DNA of 12,374 nt from Elusimicrobiota bacterium (lineage in GTDB: Bacteria; CG03; SLGR01; JAGXOG01), in assembly GCA_027858455.1 (NCBI GenBank), contig JAQICQ010000202.1, positions 1 through 12,374 of the forward strand. Reading direction: 5' to 3'. The notes beneath the pieces were generated by a model that made no database searches, was not told where the DNA came from, and saw nothing but the letters and a program-made list of their open reading frames with translations. The position numbers and the translations under genes were made by a program. Every line of letters starts with the position of its first letter. Position 1 is the first letter of the stretch. Below, piece after piece: positions 1 to 7,524 of this stretch.

Positions 1-1
1 C

Positions 2-793
2 TTAAATGAATTAACCATATTAGTAAAAGGCGGAGGTGATTTAGGCAGCGGAGTGGCATGGAAACTCTTTAATGCCGGTCTAAATATTACTGTTTTAGAC
101 CTTCCGCGGCCAATGGCCATAAGACGACGCGTTTCTTTCAGCGAAGCTATTAACGATAAAGCTGTTACTGTTGACGGCGTGCAGGCAAAAAAAATAATTT
201 CCCTTCCGGAATTCAGAGGAGATTTTGTTGAAGTCTTCACCGTTGACGACAAAGAAATATTAGAAAATTTTAACCCTACTGTTCTTGTAGATGCTACGCT
301 TAAAGCCATAGATCACAGAACAACTTCCAAAAACGACGCCCCCCTTACTATCGGACTGGGAAACGGCTTTATAGCTCCGGATGATATTGATTGCGTCATT
401 GAAACTAACCGGGGCCATAACCTGGGAAGGGTTATATGGAACGGTGAGGCCGAAAAATATACAGGAGTCCCGGGAAATATCGGAGGGTTTACAAACAAAC
501 GGCTGCTCCGCTCTCCCGATACCGGAAAGTTCAAACCTTTAAAAAAAATAGGCGATCATGTTGAAAAAAACGAACTCATCGGATGGGTTAATCAAAAAGA
601 ATTAAGAACACATATTAATGGGGTCATCCGGGGCCTTATCGCAGAAGGCGCCCATGTCAAAGAAAAAATGAAAATTGGCGATGTAGACCCCCGGGGGATA
701 AGAGAAAACGTATATAGAGTTTCTGATAAAGCCCGTAATATAGGCGGCGGGGTTCTTGAAGCAGTTATTAAATGGTTCAATGAACAAAAATAA
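2..793 (+). CDS. yqeB: YqeB-family selenium-dependent molybdenum hydroxylase maturation protein (5' end cut by window edge)
   Basis: The open frame runs back to the window edge with no start codon. A GTG at 53 lies inside the glycine-rich nucleotide-binding loop (visible residues 10-17, GGGDLGSG), so the true start must be just upstream of the window. The visible 263 codons are close to full length for the family. Further recognisable segments are an Asp-Ala pair after the second beta region (VLVDATLKA), an ETNRGHxLGRVI block near visible residue 130, and a Gly-rich C-terminal block (ARNIGGGVLEAV). The family is known only from co-occurrence with selenium-dependent Mo hydroxylases and is thought to act in cofactor maturation; its reaction is unknown. 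The neighbours (selD, FAD subunit, Mo subunit, yqeC) fit exactly. The stop overlaps the selD start by 14 bases, so translation is probably coupled. Family assignment is confident; the biochemical role is inference. Confidence 0.88.
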   Translation, partial: LNELTILVKGGGDLGSGVAWKLFNAGLNITVLDLPRPMAIRRRVSFSEAINDKAVTVDGVQAKKIISLPEFRGDFVEVFTVDDKEILENFNPTVLVDATLKAIDHRTTSKNDAPLTIGLGNGFIAPDDIDCVIETNRGHNLGRVIWNGEAEKYTGVPGNIGGFTNKRLLRSPDTGKFKPLKKIGDHVEKNELIGWVNQKELRTHINGVIRGLIAEGAHVKEKMKIGDVDPRGIRENVYRVSDKARNIGGGVLEAVIKWFNEQK

Positions 794-1829
794 TCATAAA
801 AAATATAACCTGGCCAAAGAAGTTACCTGCGCCGGATGCGCGGCAAAACTGGATTCAAAATCTCTTGAGCGACTGTTAAAAAACCAAAATTATTACCGCA
901 GCCCCGACACTCTGCTCGGACCCGAAACTTCCGACGATGCCGGCGCTTACAAACTGGAAAGCGGAGAAATCATAGTTCAAACCACAGATTTTTTCCCGCC
1001 CATTGTAGACGACCCATATGATTTCGGGCGAATTGCCACAGCTAACTCTCTTTCTGACTTATATGTGATGGGCGCTAAACCTATAACCGCCCTAAATATA
1101 TGCGAGTTTCCGCCGAATAAATATCCCGACGAAGTATTTTTAAAAATTTTTGAAGGTTCCGCCGAGAAGCTCCGCGAAGCTAAATGTACACTTTTAGGCG
1201 GGCATACCATAGAAGATGCCGAACTTAAATTCGGTCTTGCCGTAACCGGCATCATAAGCAGCGGAGAAACAATTATAACAAATAATAAAGCCCGCCCCGG
1301 AGATATTATATTTCTTACCAAACCCCTGGGCACAGGTATAATAACTACAGCCATAAAAGGCGAACTATGCCCTGAAAAACTTATGAATGAAGCTATAAAA
1401 TCTATGGCAACTTTAAATAAAAAGGCGGCAGATATTATGCGCCGGGCTAACATCTCTTGCGCTACTGATGTTACCGGCTTCGGCCTTGCCGGACATCTTT
1501 CAGAAATTTGTTGAGCTTCAAATGTCGGCGCGCTTATTAAATTTAACGACCTCCCTGTTTTTGACGGGGTCTTTGACCTCATTGATACAGGAATGGTGCC
1601 GGCGGGTTCTTACAAAAACAAAGAAAATTCATTGCCTTATGTAAGCTTGAAAGATAATCCTTATTCCGATATAATCTTTGATGCGCAGACTTCCGGAGGA
1701 GTTCTGATGTCAGTGCCTGCAGATAAAAAAGAAGAGATTATAAAAACCGGTATCGGATATGAGATAGGCGAATTTGTGCAGAATGTCGATAACGATAAAA
1801 ATGACGGCAAATATATAAAGGTCATTTAA
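780..1829 (+). CDS. selD: Selenide, water dikinase (selenophosphate synthetase) with an in-frame UGA at codon 245
   Basis: SelD converts selenide, ATP and water to selenophosphate, AMP and phosphate; here it probably supplies selenium for the neighbouring Mo hydroxylase. The N-terminal active site reads TCAGCAAK: Cys20 and Lys23 align with E. coli Cys17 and Lys20, so the catalytic position is plain Cys. Other family blocks are TSDDAGAY, TTDFFPPIVDDPYDFGRI, LLGGHTIED, FGLAVTGI, TDVTGFGLAGHLSEI and, after the UGA, DAQTSGGVL. The frame is broken by TGA at 1512-1514 directly after a Cys codon. The same frame then continues for 104 codons to TAA, giving 349 residues if the UGA is read (E. coli SelD has 347). 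The aligned E. coli residue is Gln in HLSEMCQGAG, outside the catalytic loop. The UGA may be recoded, a recent nonsense mutation, or an error. The ATG at 780 is preferred; a TTG at 756 behind a weak AGGCGG is possible. Confidence 0.9.
1512..1514 (+). other. In-frame UGA inside selD: candidate recoded codon or nonsense mutation
   Basis: The context is GAA ATT TGT TGA GCT TCA AAT GTC. Both sides translate as conserved SelD sequence in one frame, with no other stop or frameshift on either side. Selenocysteine in SelD is known at the N-terminal catalytic Cys position, not here. By eye I find no convincing bacterial SECIS directly downstream: a GACCTC/GGGGTC stem at 1548-1571 has its loop starting 39 bases after the UGA, and no G in the first two loop bases. 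A C-to-T change from an Arg CGA codon would be the simplest mutational origin. Which explanation holds cannot be settled from this window. Confidence 0.85.
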
Positions 1830-1834
1830 GGAGG
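1828..1834 (+). promoter_or_regulatory. Strong ribosome binding site fixing the TTG start of the FAD subunit
   Basis: AAGGAGG overlaps the selD stop codon and lies 7 bases before the TTG at 1842. This near-perfect anti-16S match supports TTG as the real start, and it lets the FAD subunit be translated whether or not ribosomes finish selD. Confidence 0.85.
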
Positions 1835-1841
1835 ATAAAAA

Positions 1842-2633
1842 TTGGAATATTACAAACCAGAAACTTTAAAAGAAGCAGTCAAGCTCAAAGAATCAAGTAA
1901 AAACAACTATTTTTTGGGCGGGGGTACAGAGCTGAATTCACTGGCACAAGAATCCCTGAAAATTGAAGCTCTAATAAATTTAGAAAAATCCTGTTCTGAT
2001 AAGATCACTGAAAACCAAATAGGCGCCATGGCTGTATTACAGGATATTATAGAAAACCCGGCCGCGCCCAAAGGAATAAAAGACGCCGCGCGTCATGTAA
2101 ATAACCGCAACATCCGAAACGCCGCAACAATAGGCGGTAATCTCGGCGCAAACAAAGCAAGTTCTGATTTAATAGGCACCTTGATAGTTATGAAAGCTGT
2201 TTTAGAAATCATAACAAGTGACGGGAAAGACGAAAGTACCGTAAAAGATTGGATTAAATCTCCAAAAGGATTAATCTCTGTCATTAAGTTTCCAGCACCT
2301 TCCCGCAAAGTTTTTCACAGACGTTTTTCACGGACTAAAAACGATATTCCCACAGTAAAGTTTACTGCGGGTTTTACCAAAAACAACGATGAAACATTTA
2401 CTGATATTGTTATAGCCGCCGGGTCTGTTGCCGAAAAAGTCGTTACTATGGACAAGACCTCGGATTATTTAAACGGAAAAGCCATGGCTCACATAAAAGA
2501 AAATGAAATAACAGCCCTTATAAAAAAAGACATAAACCCCATTGACGACCACAGAGCCTCGGCAGACTACAGGATTAAATTAGTAGCTGCAGCTGTTAAT
2601 GAATTTTTACATTTAGTTCCCCAGGAAGTATAA
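1842..2633 (+). CDS. FAD-binding subunit of a selenium-dependent molybdenum hydroxylase (xanthine dehydrogenase medium subunit type)
   Basis: This 263-residue protein has the layout of the CO-dehydrogenase/xanthine-dehydrogenase medium subunit. The FAD pyrophosphate-binding loop is at residues 24-32 (FLGGGTELN) and the second FAD motif at 90-102 (NIRNAATIGGNLG). A C-terminal CODH-flavin domain ends in DDHRASADYRIKLVAAAV. It should accept electrons from the [2Fe-2S] clusters of the next gene's product and pass them to NAD or another acceptor in the cytoplasm. The length matches the short FAD subunits found in selenium-dependent hydroxylase clusters, some of which are annotated as probable selenate reductase subunits. 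It starts with TTG behind AAGGAGG, 12 bases after selD, and ends 15 bases before the Mo subunit. Physiological substrate and acceptor are unknown. Confidence 0.9.
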   Translation: MEYYKPETLKEAVKLKESSKNNYFLGGGTELNSLAQESLKIEALINLEKSCSDKITENQIGAMAVLQDIIENPAAPKGIKDAARHVNNRNIRNAATIGGNLGANKASSDLIGTLIVMKAVLEIITSDGKDESTVKDWIKSPKGLISVIKFPAPSRKVFHRRFSRTKNDIPTVKFTAGFTKNNDETFTDIVIAAGSVAEKVVTMDKTSDYLNGKAMAHIKENEITALIKKDINPIDDHRASADYRIKLVAAAVNEFLHLVPQEV

Positions 2634-2648
2634 AAAAAGGATACAAAT

Positions 2649-5456
2649 ATGATTATAGAACCAATATTAAACGGAGAGAAAAAAAGTTTTGAAACTACAC
2701 CGGAAGAATCGGTTTTAAATCTCCTTAGAAGAAACGGCGTCACTTCGGTAAAAGACGGCTGCAACTCAGAGGGTGCATGCGGGTCGTGCACTATACTTCT
2801 TGAAGGAAAAGCAGTAAATTCCTGTCTCCTTAAAGCTCCTCAGATAGACGGAAAAAACATTCTCACTGTAGAGGGGTTGTCCGAAGGAAGAAAGATGCAC
2901 CCTATACAGGAAGCATTTAAAAAAGCAGGCATAATACAATGCGGGTATTGCTCCCCCTCTCAAATTCTTATGGTAAAAGAACTTTTAGACAAAAAGAACG
3001 ACCCCTCCGAAAAAGATATAAAAGATGCTCTATCGGGCAGTCTCTGCAGATGCACAGGATATAAACAGATATATGACGCCGTCAATTATCTTACCGACAA
3101 CAAAAGCAGTAATGACGAATCTTTCCGGGACGACTTAAAAGTAGTCGGGAAATACGCCCCCAAAACAGACGCCGACCAGTTTTCAAAAGCAGAACCTTCT
3201 TTTACCGAAGATATTATTCCCCCGGACGCTCTGGTCATAAAAGTTTTGAGAAGCCCGCACGCACATGCGGAAATTAAAAATATAAATACCTCAAAGGCAG
3301 AGACGCTTGACGGTGTGGAAATTGTGCTGACCCACAAAAACGTCCCTGATAAGCTATATAATACAGCAGGCCAGGGATTTCCCGAACCCTCCCCTTACGA
3401 CAGGAGAATAATTGATAAAAAGGTCCGCTTTGTCGGCGACCGGGTCGCAATTATAGCAGCCAAAAACGAGAAACCAGCAAAAAAAGCCCTTAAACTTATA
3501 AAAGTAGAATATAAAATTTTAGACGCCGTATTTGATATTGAATCCGCCCGGAAAGACGGAGCGCCTCAAGTACACACAAAAGATGATTATAAATGCCAGT
3601 TTGATATCGGCGGCAATCTCGAAAAAAACATGGCTGCTTCAAATTCAGGCGGAATCGGAAATATGGAAGAAGGATTTAACCGGGCCGATACTGTAATAGA
3701 ACGCGAATATACTTCGGCGCGGGTGCAATGTTCTCCGGTTGAACCGCACATTGCTTATACCAGGATAAAAAACAACCGCTTAATTGTAAGTTCTCCCACC
3801 CAGGTTCCCTACCATGTCAGAAGAATCCTGGCTTATATACTGGAAATAAAAGAGAACAAAATCCGGGTCATAAAAGAAAAAGTCGGCGGGGGCTTCGGCT
3901 CTAAGCAGGATATGGTATTGGAAGAGATACCTGCCTTTATTTCCTGGAAAACCGGGAAACCGGCATATATAAGATATTCAAGGAGCGACGAATTTATAAC
4001 CAGACCGAGATATCTGATGAAAATAAAAGTTAAAGCCGGAGCTAAAAAAGACGGCACATTAACTGCTATTAATATGGACTTAAAAGCTGCCGCCGGCGCC
4101 TACGGTCCGCATTGCCTTACCGTCCCCATGAACGGCTGTTCAAAATCCCTGCCACTTTTTAAATGTCCGAATATTCATTATAATGTAAAAACTTATTATA
4201 CAAACAATCCCATATCCGGCGCCTACCAGGGCTACGGCGCTCCCCAGGGCTCTTACGCTCTCCAGCTGGCTATAGCGGAACTTGCAGACAAATTAAAGAT
4301 AGACCATCTGGCTTTCCTGGAAAAAAACGCCGTTGAAAAAGGATACCGCCTGGAAATATTAAAATGTCTCGGCGAAGGACAAGAGGGAATACCCCAGGTT
4401 ATATCCTCGTCCGGAATCCACGAAGCGCTTAAAAAAGGCTCCGAGATGATGAAGTGGTCAAAAGAGGGAAAGGCTTTTTCCGAAAAAAATCACACCAAAA
4501 ATACTGATAAGAATATACTCACCGGAAAAGGAGTAGCTATAATCCAACAGGGCTCCGGACTGCCGGGAATAGACGCGGCAAATGCTACCGTTAAAATGAC
4601 CGGCGACGGCAATTTTATAGTACACTTCGGAGGAACTGATTTAGGCACGGGGCTAGATACCGTTGCCCAGAAAGTCACTGCGGAGATGCTCAATATTGAC
4701 ATTGACTCCGTTGAAGTTAAAGCAGCCGATACCGATGTCACCCCGTTTGATGTCGGGAGCTACGCTTCAAGCGGTACCTATTTCAGCGGTATGTCGGTTT
4801 ATAACGCAGCTGAAAACATGAAAAACCTTATACTTGACAAAGCAGCCGAATTATTAAAATCCGATAAAGAAAAGCTGGTTTTAGAACATCCGGGCAAAGT
4901 TAAAAGCCCCGGCGGTTCAATGACTTATGAAGATATAGCCAGAAATACACAAAGCGGGACAGGTTCCGGCCAGCTTATAAGCACAGGGGCTTTTACCACC
5001 GACGAAGCGCCAATACCCTACGGCGCTCATTTTACCCAGGTTTCAATAAATAAAAATACCGGTGAAATCAACATAGACAAATATTATGCTCTCCATGATT
5101 CGGGAACCCCCATTAATCCTAAATTAGCCAAGGGGCAGATTTACGGCGGCGTATTAAAGACTATCGGTCATTCGCTCTATGAAGAGCTAAAATTTGATGA
5201 TAAAGGAAAATGTCTTAATTCTAATTTTCTTGACTACAAAATTCCCATGATTGACGAAATGCCGGATGATTTTAAAGCCGAACTTGTATATACCGAAGAC
5301 AAACTCGGCCCTTACGGCGCTAAATCCATAGGAGAAGTTGTTTCAAACGGAGCCGCTCCGGCAATCGCAAGCGCTATACACGACGCCGCCGGAATATGGC
5401 TCAGAAAATGGCCGTTTACCCCGGAAAAGATATTAAAAGCCCTTAACGGTAAATAA
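2649..5456 (+). CDS. Selenium-dependent xanthine dehydrogenase-type hydroxylase, fused [2Fe-2S] and molybdopterin domains
   Basis: This 935-residue protein joins the iron-sulfur and Mo subunits in one chain. Residues 1-75 form a plant-type ferredoxin domain with Cys38, Cys44, Cys47 and Cys59. Residues 80-150 form the helical [2Fe-2S] domain, with Cys98 and Cys101 (QCGYC) and Cys133 and Cys135 (CRC). The Mo domain follows, with GGGFGSKQD at 413-421, GAYQGYGAPQG at 524-534, GGTDLGTG at 661-668 and GSYASSGTYFSG at 703-714. PYGAKSIGEV ends in Glu896-Val, which supplies the catalytic Glu. Selenium in this class is a labile ligand on Mo rather than selenocysteine, and this gene has no internal TGA. 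Substrate is probably a purine or another N-heterocycle; the name rests on family resemblance and on the yqeB/selD/yqeC context. ATG start with AAAGGA upstream. It could instead be a purine or nicotinate-type hydroxylase. Confidence 0.88.
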   Translation: MIIEPILNGEKKSFETTPEESVLNLLRRNGVTSVKDGCNSEGACGSCTILLEGKAVNSCLLKAPQIDGKNILTVEGLSEGRKMHPIQEAFKKAGIIQCGYCSPSQILMVKELLDKKNDPSEKDIKDALSGSLCRCTGYKQIYDAVNYLTDNKSSNDESFRDDLKVVGKYAPKTDADQFSKAEPSFTEDIIPPDALVIKVLRSPHAHAEIKNINTSKAETLDGVEIVLTHKNVPDKLYNTAGQGFPEPSPYDRRIIDKKVRFVGDRVAIIAAKNEKPAKKALKLIKVEYKILDAVFDIESARKDGAPQVHTKDDYKCQFDIGGNLEKNMAASNSGGIGNMEEGFNRADTVIEREYTSARVQCSPVEPHIAYTRIKNNRLIVSSPTQVPYHVRRILAYILEIKENKIRVIKEKVGGGFGSKQDMVLEEIPAFISWKTGKPAYIRYSRSDEFITRPRYLMKIKVKAGAKKDGTLTAINMDLKAAAGAYGPHCLTVPMNGCSKSLPLFKCPNIHYNVKTYYTNNPISGAYQGYGAPQGSYALQLAIAELADKLKIDHLAFLEKNAVEKGYRLEILKCLGEGQEGIPQVISSSGIHEALKKGSEMMKWSKEGKAFSEKNHTKNTDKNILTGKGVAIIQQGSGLPGIDAANATVKMTGDGNFIVHFGGTDLGTGLDTVAQKVTAEMLNIDIDSVEVKAADTDVTPFDVGSYASSGTYFSGMSVYNAAENMKNLILDKAAELLKSDKEKLVLEHPGKVKSPGGSMTYEDIARNTQSGTGSGQLISTGAFTTDEAPIPYGAHFTQVSINKNTGEINIDKYYALHDSGTPINPKLAKGQIYGGVLKTIGHSLYEELKFDDKGKCLNSNFLDYKIPMIDEMPDDFKAELVYTEDKLGPYGAKSIGEVVSNGAAPAIASAIHDAAGIWLRKWPFTPEKILKALNGK

Positions 5457-5459
5457 GTT

Positions 5460-6233
5460 TTGCTTTCTGATAAACATTTCGACCATTTAATATCCGCTTT
5501 AAAACTCAATCCTAAACGAGATATAATATCCATAGTGGGAGCAGGCGGTAAAACGACAGTGCTGACTCGGCTTGCAAAAGAACTTGAGCATATGAATAAA
5601 AAAGTTATCGTAACAACCACAACTCATTTAGAAATTCTTGATTTTCCCCTCATAAGATATTCTAAAAAACTCACATCCGAATTAATCAGCTACATTGAAA
5701 AAACTACCGAAAAAACTACACCGGTAATAGCAAAAAGAAAAGTAAAAGGCGGAAAGCTTAAAGGCCTCTCTTTACAGCAGATAGCTACTTTAAATAAAGA
5801 AGTGACCTTTGACTATATGATCATTGAAGCAGACGGAGCCAATCATAAATCGCTTAAAGCGCCGCACAAATACGAACCTCAGGTGCCCCTCTGCACAAGC
5901 CACTATATTGTAGTTGTCGGCTACGATATAATTGGGAAAAAATTAAATAAAGAAAATGTTCACCGGCCCCAGCTTGTAGCCAGGGCAACTAAAAGAAAAC
6001 ACGGCTCCGAGATACGCCCCGAAGATATAATTGCGCTTCTCAACCATCCCGACGGACTTTTAAAAAGAAGGCCGTCCGCGACAAAGACAACGGTTGTCTT
6101 AAATAAAGTAACCCGTGCTGAGAGCCAAAAGGCCGGGCAGCTGGCAAAAGATATTTTAAAATTCGGGACAGGTATAAACTCCGTAGTCTATGGCGAGATG
6201 AACAAACCGCACCAACTCTTTCTCTTCAGTTAA
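5460..6233 (+). CDS. yqeC: YqeC-family selenium-dependent hydroxylase accessory protein (predicted P-loop protein)
   Basis: This 257-residue protein has a Walker A-like loop close to the N-terminus (GAGGKTT, residues 27-33), a VTTTTH segment at 51-56, and the family signature IIEADGANHKSLKAP at 121-135, which may be the Walker B-like acidic site. An HRP/LxxLxNHPDGLLKRRP region and a late VVLNKV strand resemble the G4-like end of P-loop proteins. YqeC proteins are linked by genome context to selenium-dependent Mo hydroxylases and have no established reaction. The gene starts with TTG three bases after the hydroxylase stop, with only weak AAGG-like sequence ahead. The next in-frame ATG would delete the P-loop, so TTG is favoured. 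It is the last gene of the operon. Family call is confident, function inferred. Confidence 0.87.
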   Translation: MLSDKHFDHLISALKLNPKRDIISIVGAGGKTTVLTRLAKELEHMNKKVIVTTTTHLEILDFPLIRYSKKLTSELISYIEKTTEKTTPVIAKRKVKGGKLKGLSLQQIATLNKEVTFDYMIIEADGANHKSLKAPHKYEPQVPLCTSHYIVVVGYDIIGKKLNKENVHRPQLVARATKRKHGSEIRPEDIIALLNHPDGLLKRRPSATKTTVVLNKVTRAESQKAGQLAKDILKFGTGINSVVYGEMNKPHQLFLFS

Positions 6234-6271
6234 CCGGAGCAGGCCCCGACTCTTTTACGGCATTTGCGCCA

Positions 6272-6299
6272 TTCTATAATTAGAACCGTCCCCATTTCC
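6272..6299. repeat. Short inverted repeat plus GGGGACGGTTCT-type motif between convergent operons
   Basis: The 67-base gap between the two operons contains TTCTA-TAAT-TAGAA (6272-6285) overlapping AGAACCGTCCCCATTTCC (6282-6299; reverse strand GGAAATGGGGACGGTTCT). I recall GGGGACGGTTCT-like elements as recurrent intergenic motifs in genomes carrying REP-associated IS200-like transposases, so this may be one such copy or a remnant. Only one copy is visible here. No classical terminator with a T-run is evident in the gap for either operon. Confidence 0.4.
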
Positions 6300-6300
6300 G

Positions 6301-7524
6301 TTATTTAGCCGGCAGCCATAATCCCTGACTTGATCTGAGATATTTTCTTAAAATAACACCTGACTTTCCAAATGATGTTATAGTTATTGTTTTCTGGCCG
6401 GGATTTAATACTATAGTTGCCGAAAATTTGCCGGACGATTTTAACTTCGCGGGATAACCGTTTATCGATACACTCCGGATATTTTTCCCGTAACCGGATA
6501 TTCGCATTATTCCTTCTTCTTTATTAATTACCTCAAATTTATCGAGTTCGACAAACCCCTCCGCTTTTCCGCTTACATAGACACTGCGGGAGTGCGAATA
6601 ATCTCCGGTAAACCCGTCTTTATCTATTATTGCCGACCGCCAGTAATACTGGCCCGGGTCAAGTCCTTTTTTAATATATTCAGAGCTTATGTCCGCCGTC
6701 ACTTCATCTTTGATAAGGTTATCAAAATTCCGGTTCTCACAAACCTGCAGTTTAAAATTTACATTAAGGGAGTCACCCCGGTATTCTTTAAATTCAAGGG
6801 CATCTTCGCCGTCTATAGGCAATACGACCGGACTTTGTGGCACCCGCCCTTTTTCAACTAAAGTCCTGAACCCTTTTATTACGGTTACCGTCTTACCCTG
6901 AGCTTTAACATCCACTTCTCCTTCTCTTACGCTGACTTTTGTAGTTTCCTCACTGTCAACTCCCACATCGTAATTCGCGCCTTTTACCGGTATAATTTCC
7001 GCCGAGGGTGTAATAACTTTTGCATCCCTTACATTTAAACCTCCTTCAAGTAATGAGGCTACGGCAGTCTTTTTTTCGGTCGGTTTTAAATAGATAAGAG
7101 AATCCGCATATACTTTAAGTTGACTTCCGACAAGAAAATCAACCCTTGCGTAAGCTTTTTTGCCGGTCATAATACCGTCCTCGGGAAAAAGCCTTTCAGA
7201 AAGTTCGCCGGGCCGCCAGTCGTTAATCTCCCTTTTTCTAATTTTAACTTCTTCTTTTATTTTCATAAGGTCGCCTACTTTGTCCTTAAGCATCTCTATG
7301 GGAACCTTTATCTTCTGCTGGGGATAGATAATATCAGGATTTTTAATACTATCTTTATTTAATTCATAAATCTCAGGCCATTGCGCCGGGTCCTTAAGAT
7401 ACCTGCCGGCAAAACCGTGAAGCGTATTTCCCGACCGGACTTCCACTTCTATTATTTTTGCTTTAAGCGGCAAAATAACGGCAAGATTAACTGCAATAAA
7501 TATAATTATAATTTTAAACTTCAT
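6301..7524 (-). CDS. Exported LysM and FecR domain protein
   Basis: This 407-residue protein starts with an N-terminal signal peptide (lysine, then a hydrophobic stretch to about residue 20, cleavage probably near 22). A LysM domain follows at about 27-75 (VRSGNTLHGFAGRYLKDP...PDIIYPQQKIKVP), predicting peptidoglycan or glycan binding. A FecR-type beta domain spans about 112-205 (LFPEDGIMTGKKAYARVDF through VREGEVDVKA). Residues 240-317 resemble a fibronectin-like module with the GLDPGQYYWR pattern, and 325-397 look like another beta-sandwich (VSINGYPAKLKSSGKF). It is therefore a periplasmic or wall-associated multi-domain protein. It overlaps the upstream kinase gene by 11 bases, so the two are likely co-translated and may share an envelope-sensing role. 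FecR domains classically control sigma factors, but no sigma factor or TonB receptor is present here, so that role is not supported. Confidence 0.85.
   Translation of the reverse strand: MKFKIIIIFIAVNLAVILPLKAKIIEVEVRSGNTLHGFAGRYLKDPAQWPEIYELNKDSIKNPDIIYPQQKIKVPIEMLKDKVGDLMKIKEEVKIRKREINDWRPGELSERLFPEDGIMTGKKAYARVDFLVGSQLKVYADSLIYLKPTEKKTAVASLLEGGLNVRDAKVITPSAEIIPVKGANYDVGVDSEETTKVSVREGEVDVKAQGKTVTVIKGFRTLVEKGRVPQSPVVLPIDGEDALEFKEYRGDSLNVNFKLQVCENRNFDNLIKDEVTADISSEYIKKGLDPGQYYWRSAIIDKDGFTGDYSHSRSVYVSGKAEGFVELDKFEVINKEEGIMRISGYGKNIRSVSINGYPAKLKSSGKFSATIVLNPGQKTITITSFGKSGVILRKYLRSSQGLWLPAK

Noticed and set aside
1512..1514. Genome-wide reassignment of UGA to an amino acid
   Set aside because: Both receiver genes end in TGA at their expected lengths (9583-9585 and 9977-9979), and Trp is encoded by TGG throughout.
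977..1582. 201-codon open frame antisense to selD
   Set aside because: It is a shadow of selD codon usage, with no recognisable domain and no ribosome site, and the sense strand explains the region.
1593..1829. The selD 3' part as a separate 78-residue gene starting at ATG 1593
   Set aside because: It is in the same frame as selD, has no proper ribosome site, and continues conserved SelD sequence (DAQTSGGVL) that begins before the ATG.
2649..5456. Selenocysteine in the hydroxylase itself
   Set aside because: There is no in-frame TGA; selenium in this family is a Mo ligand, not a residue.
6234..6300. Bidirectional intrinsic terminator between the convergent operons
   Set aside because: Only three- to five-base stems are visible and none is followed by a T-run on the correct strand.
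6592..6901. Plus-strand open frames opposite the LysM/FecR gene
   Set aside because: They overlap a well-supported gene with a signal peptide and domains, and their products show no family features.
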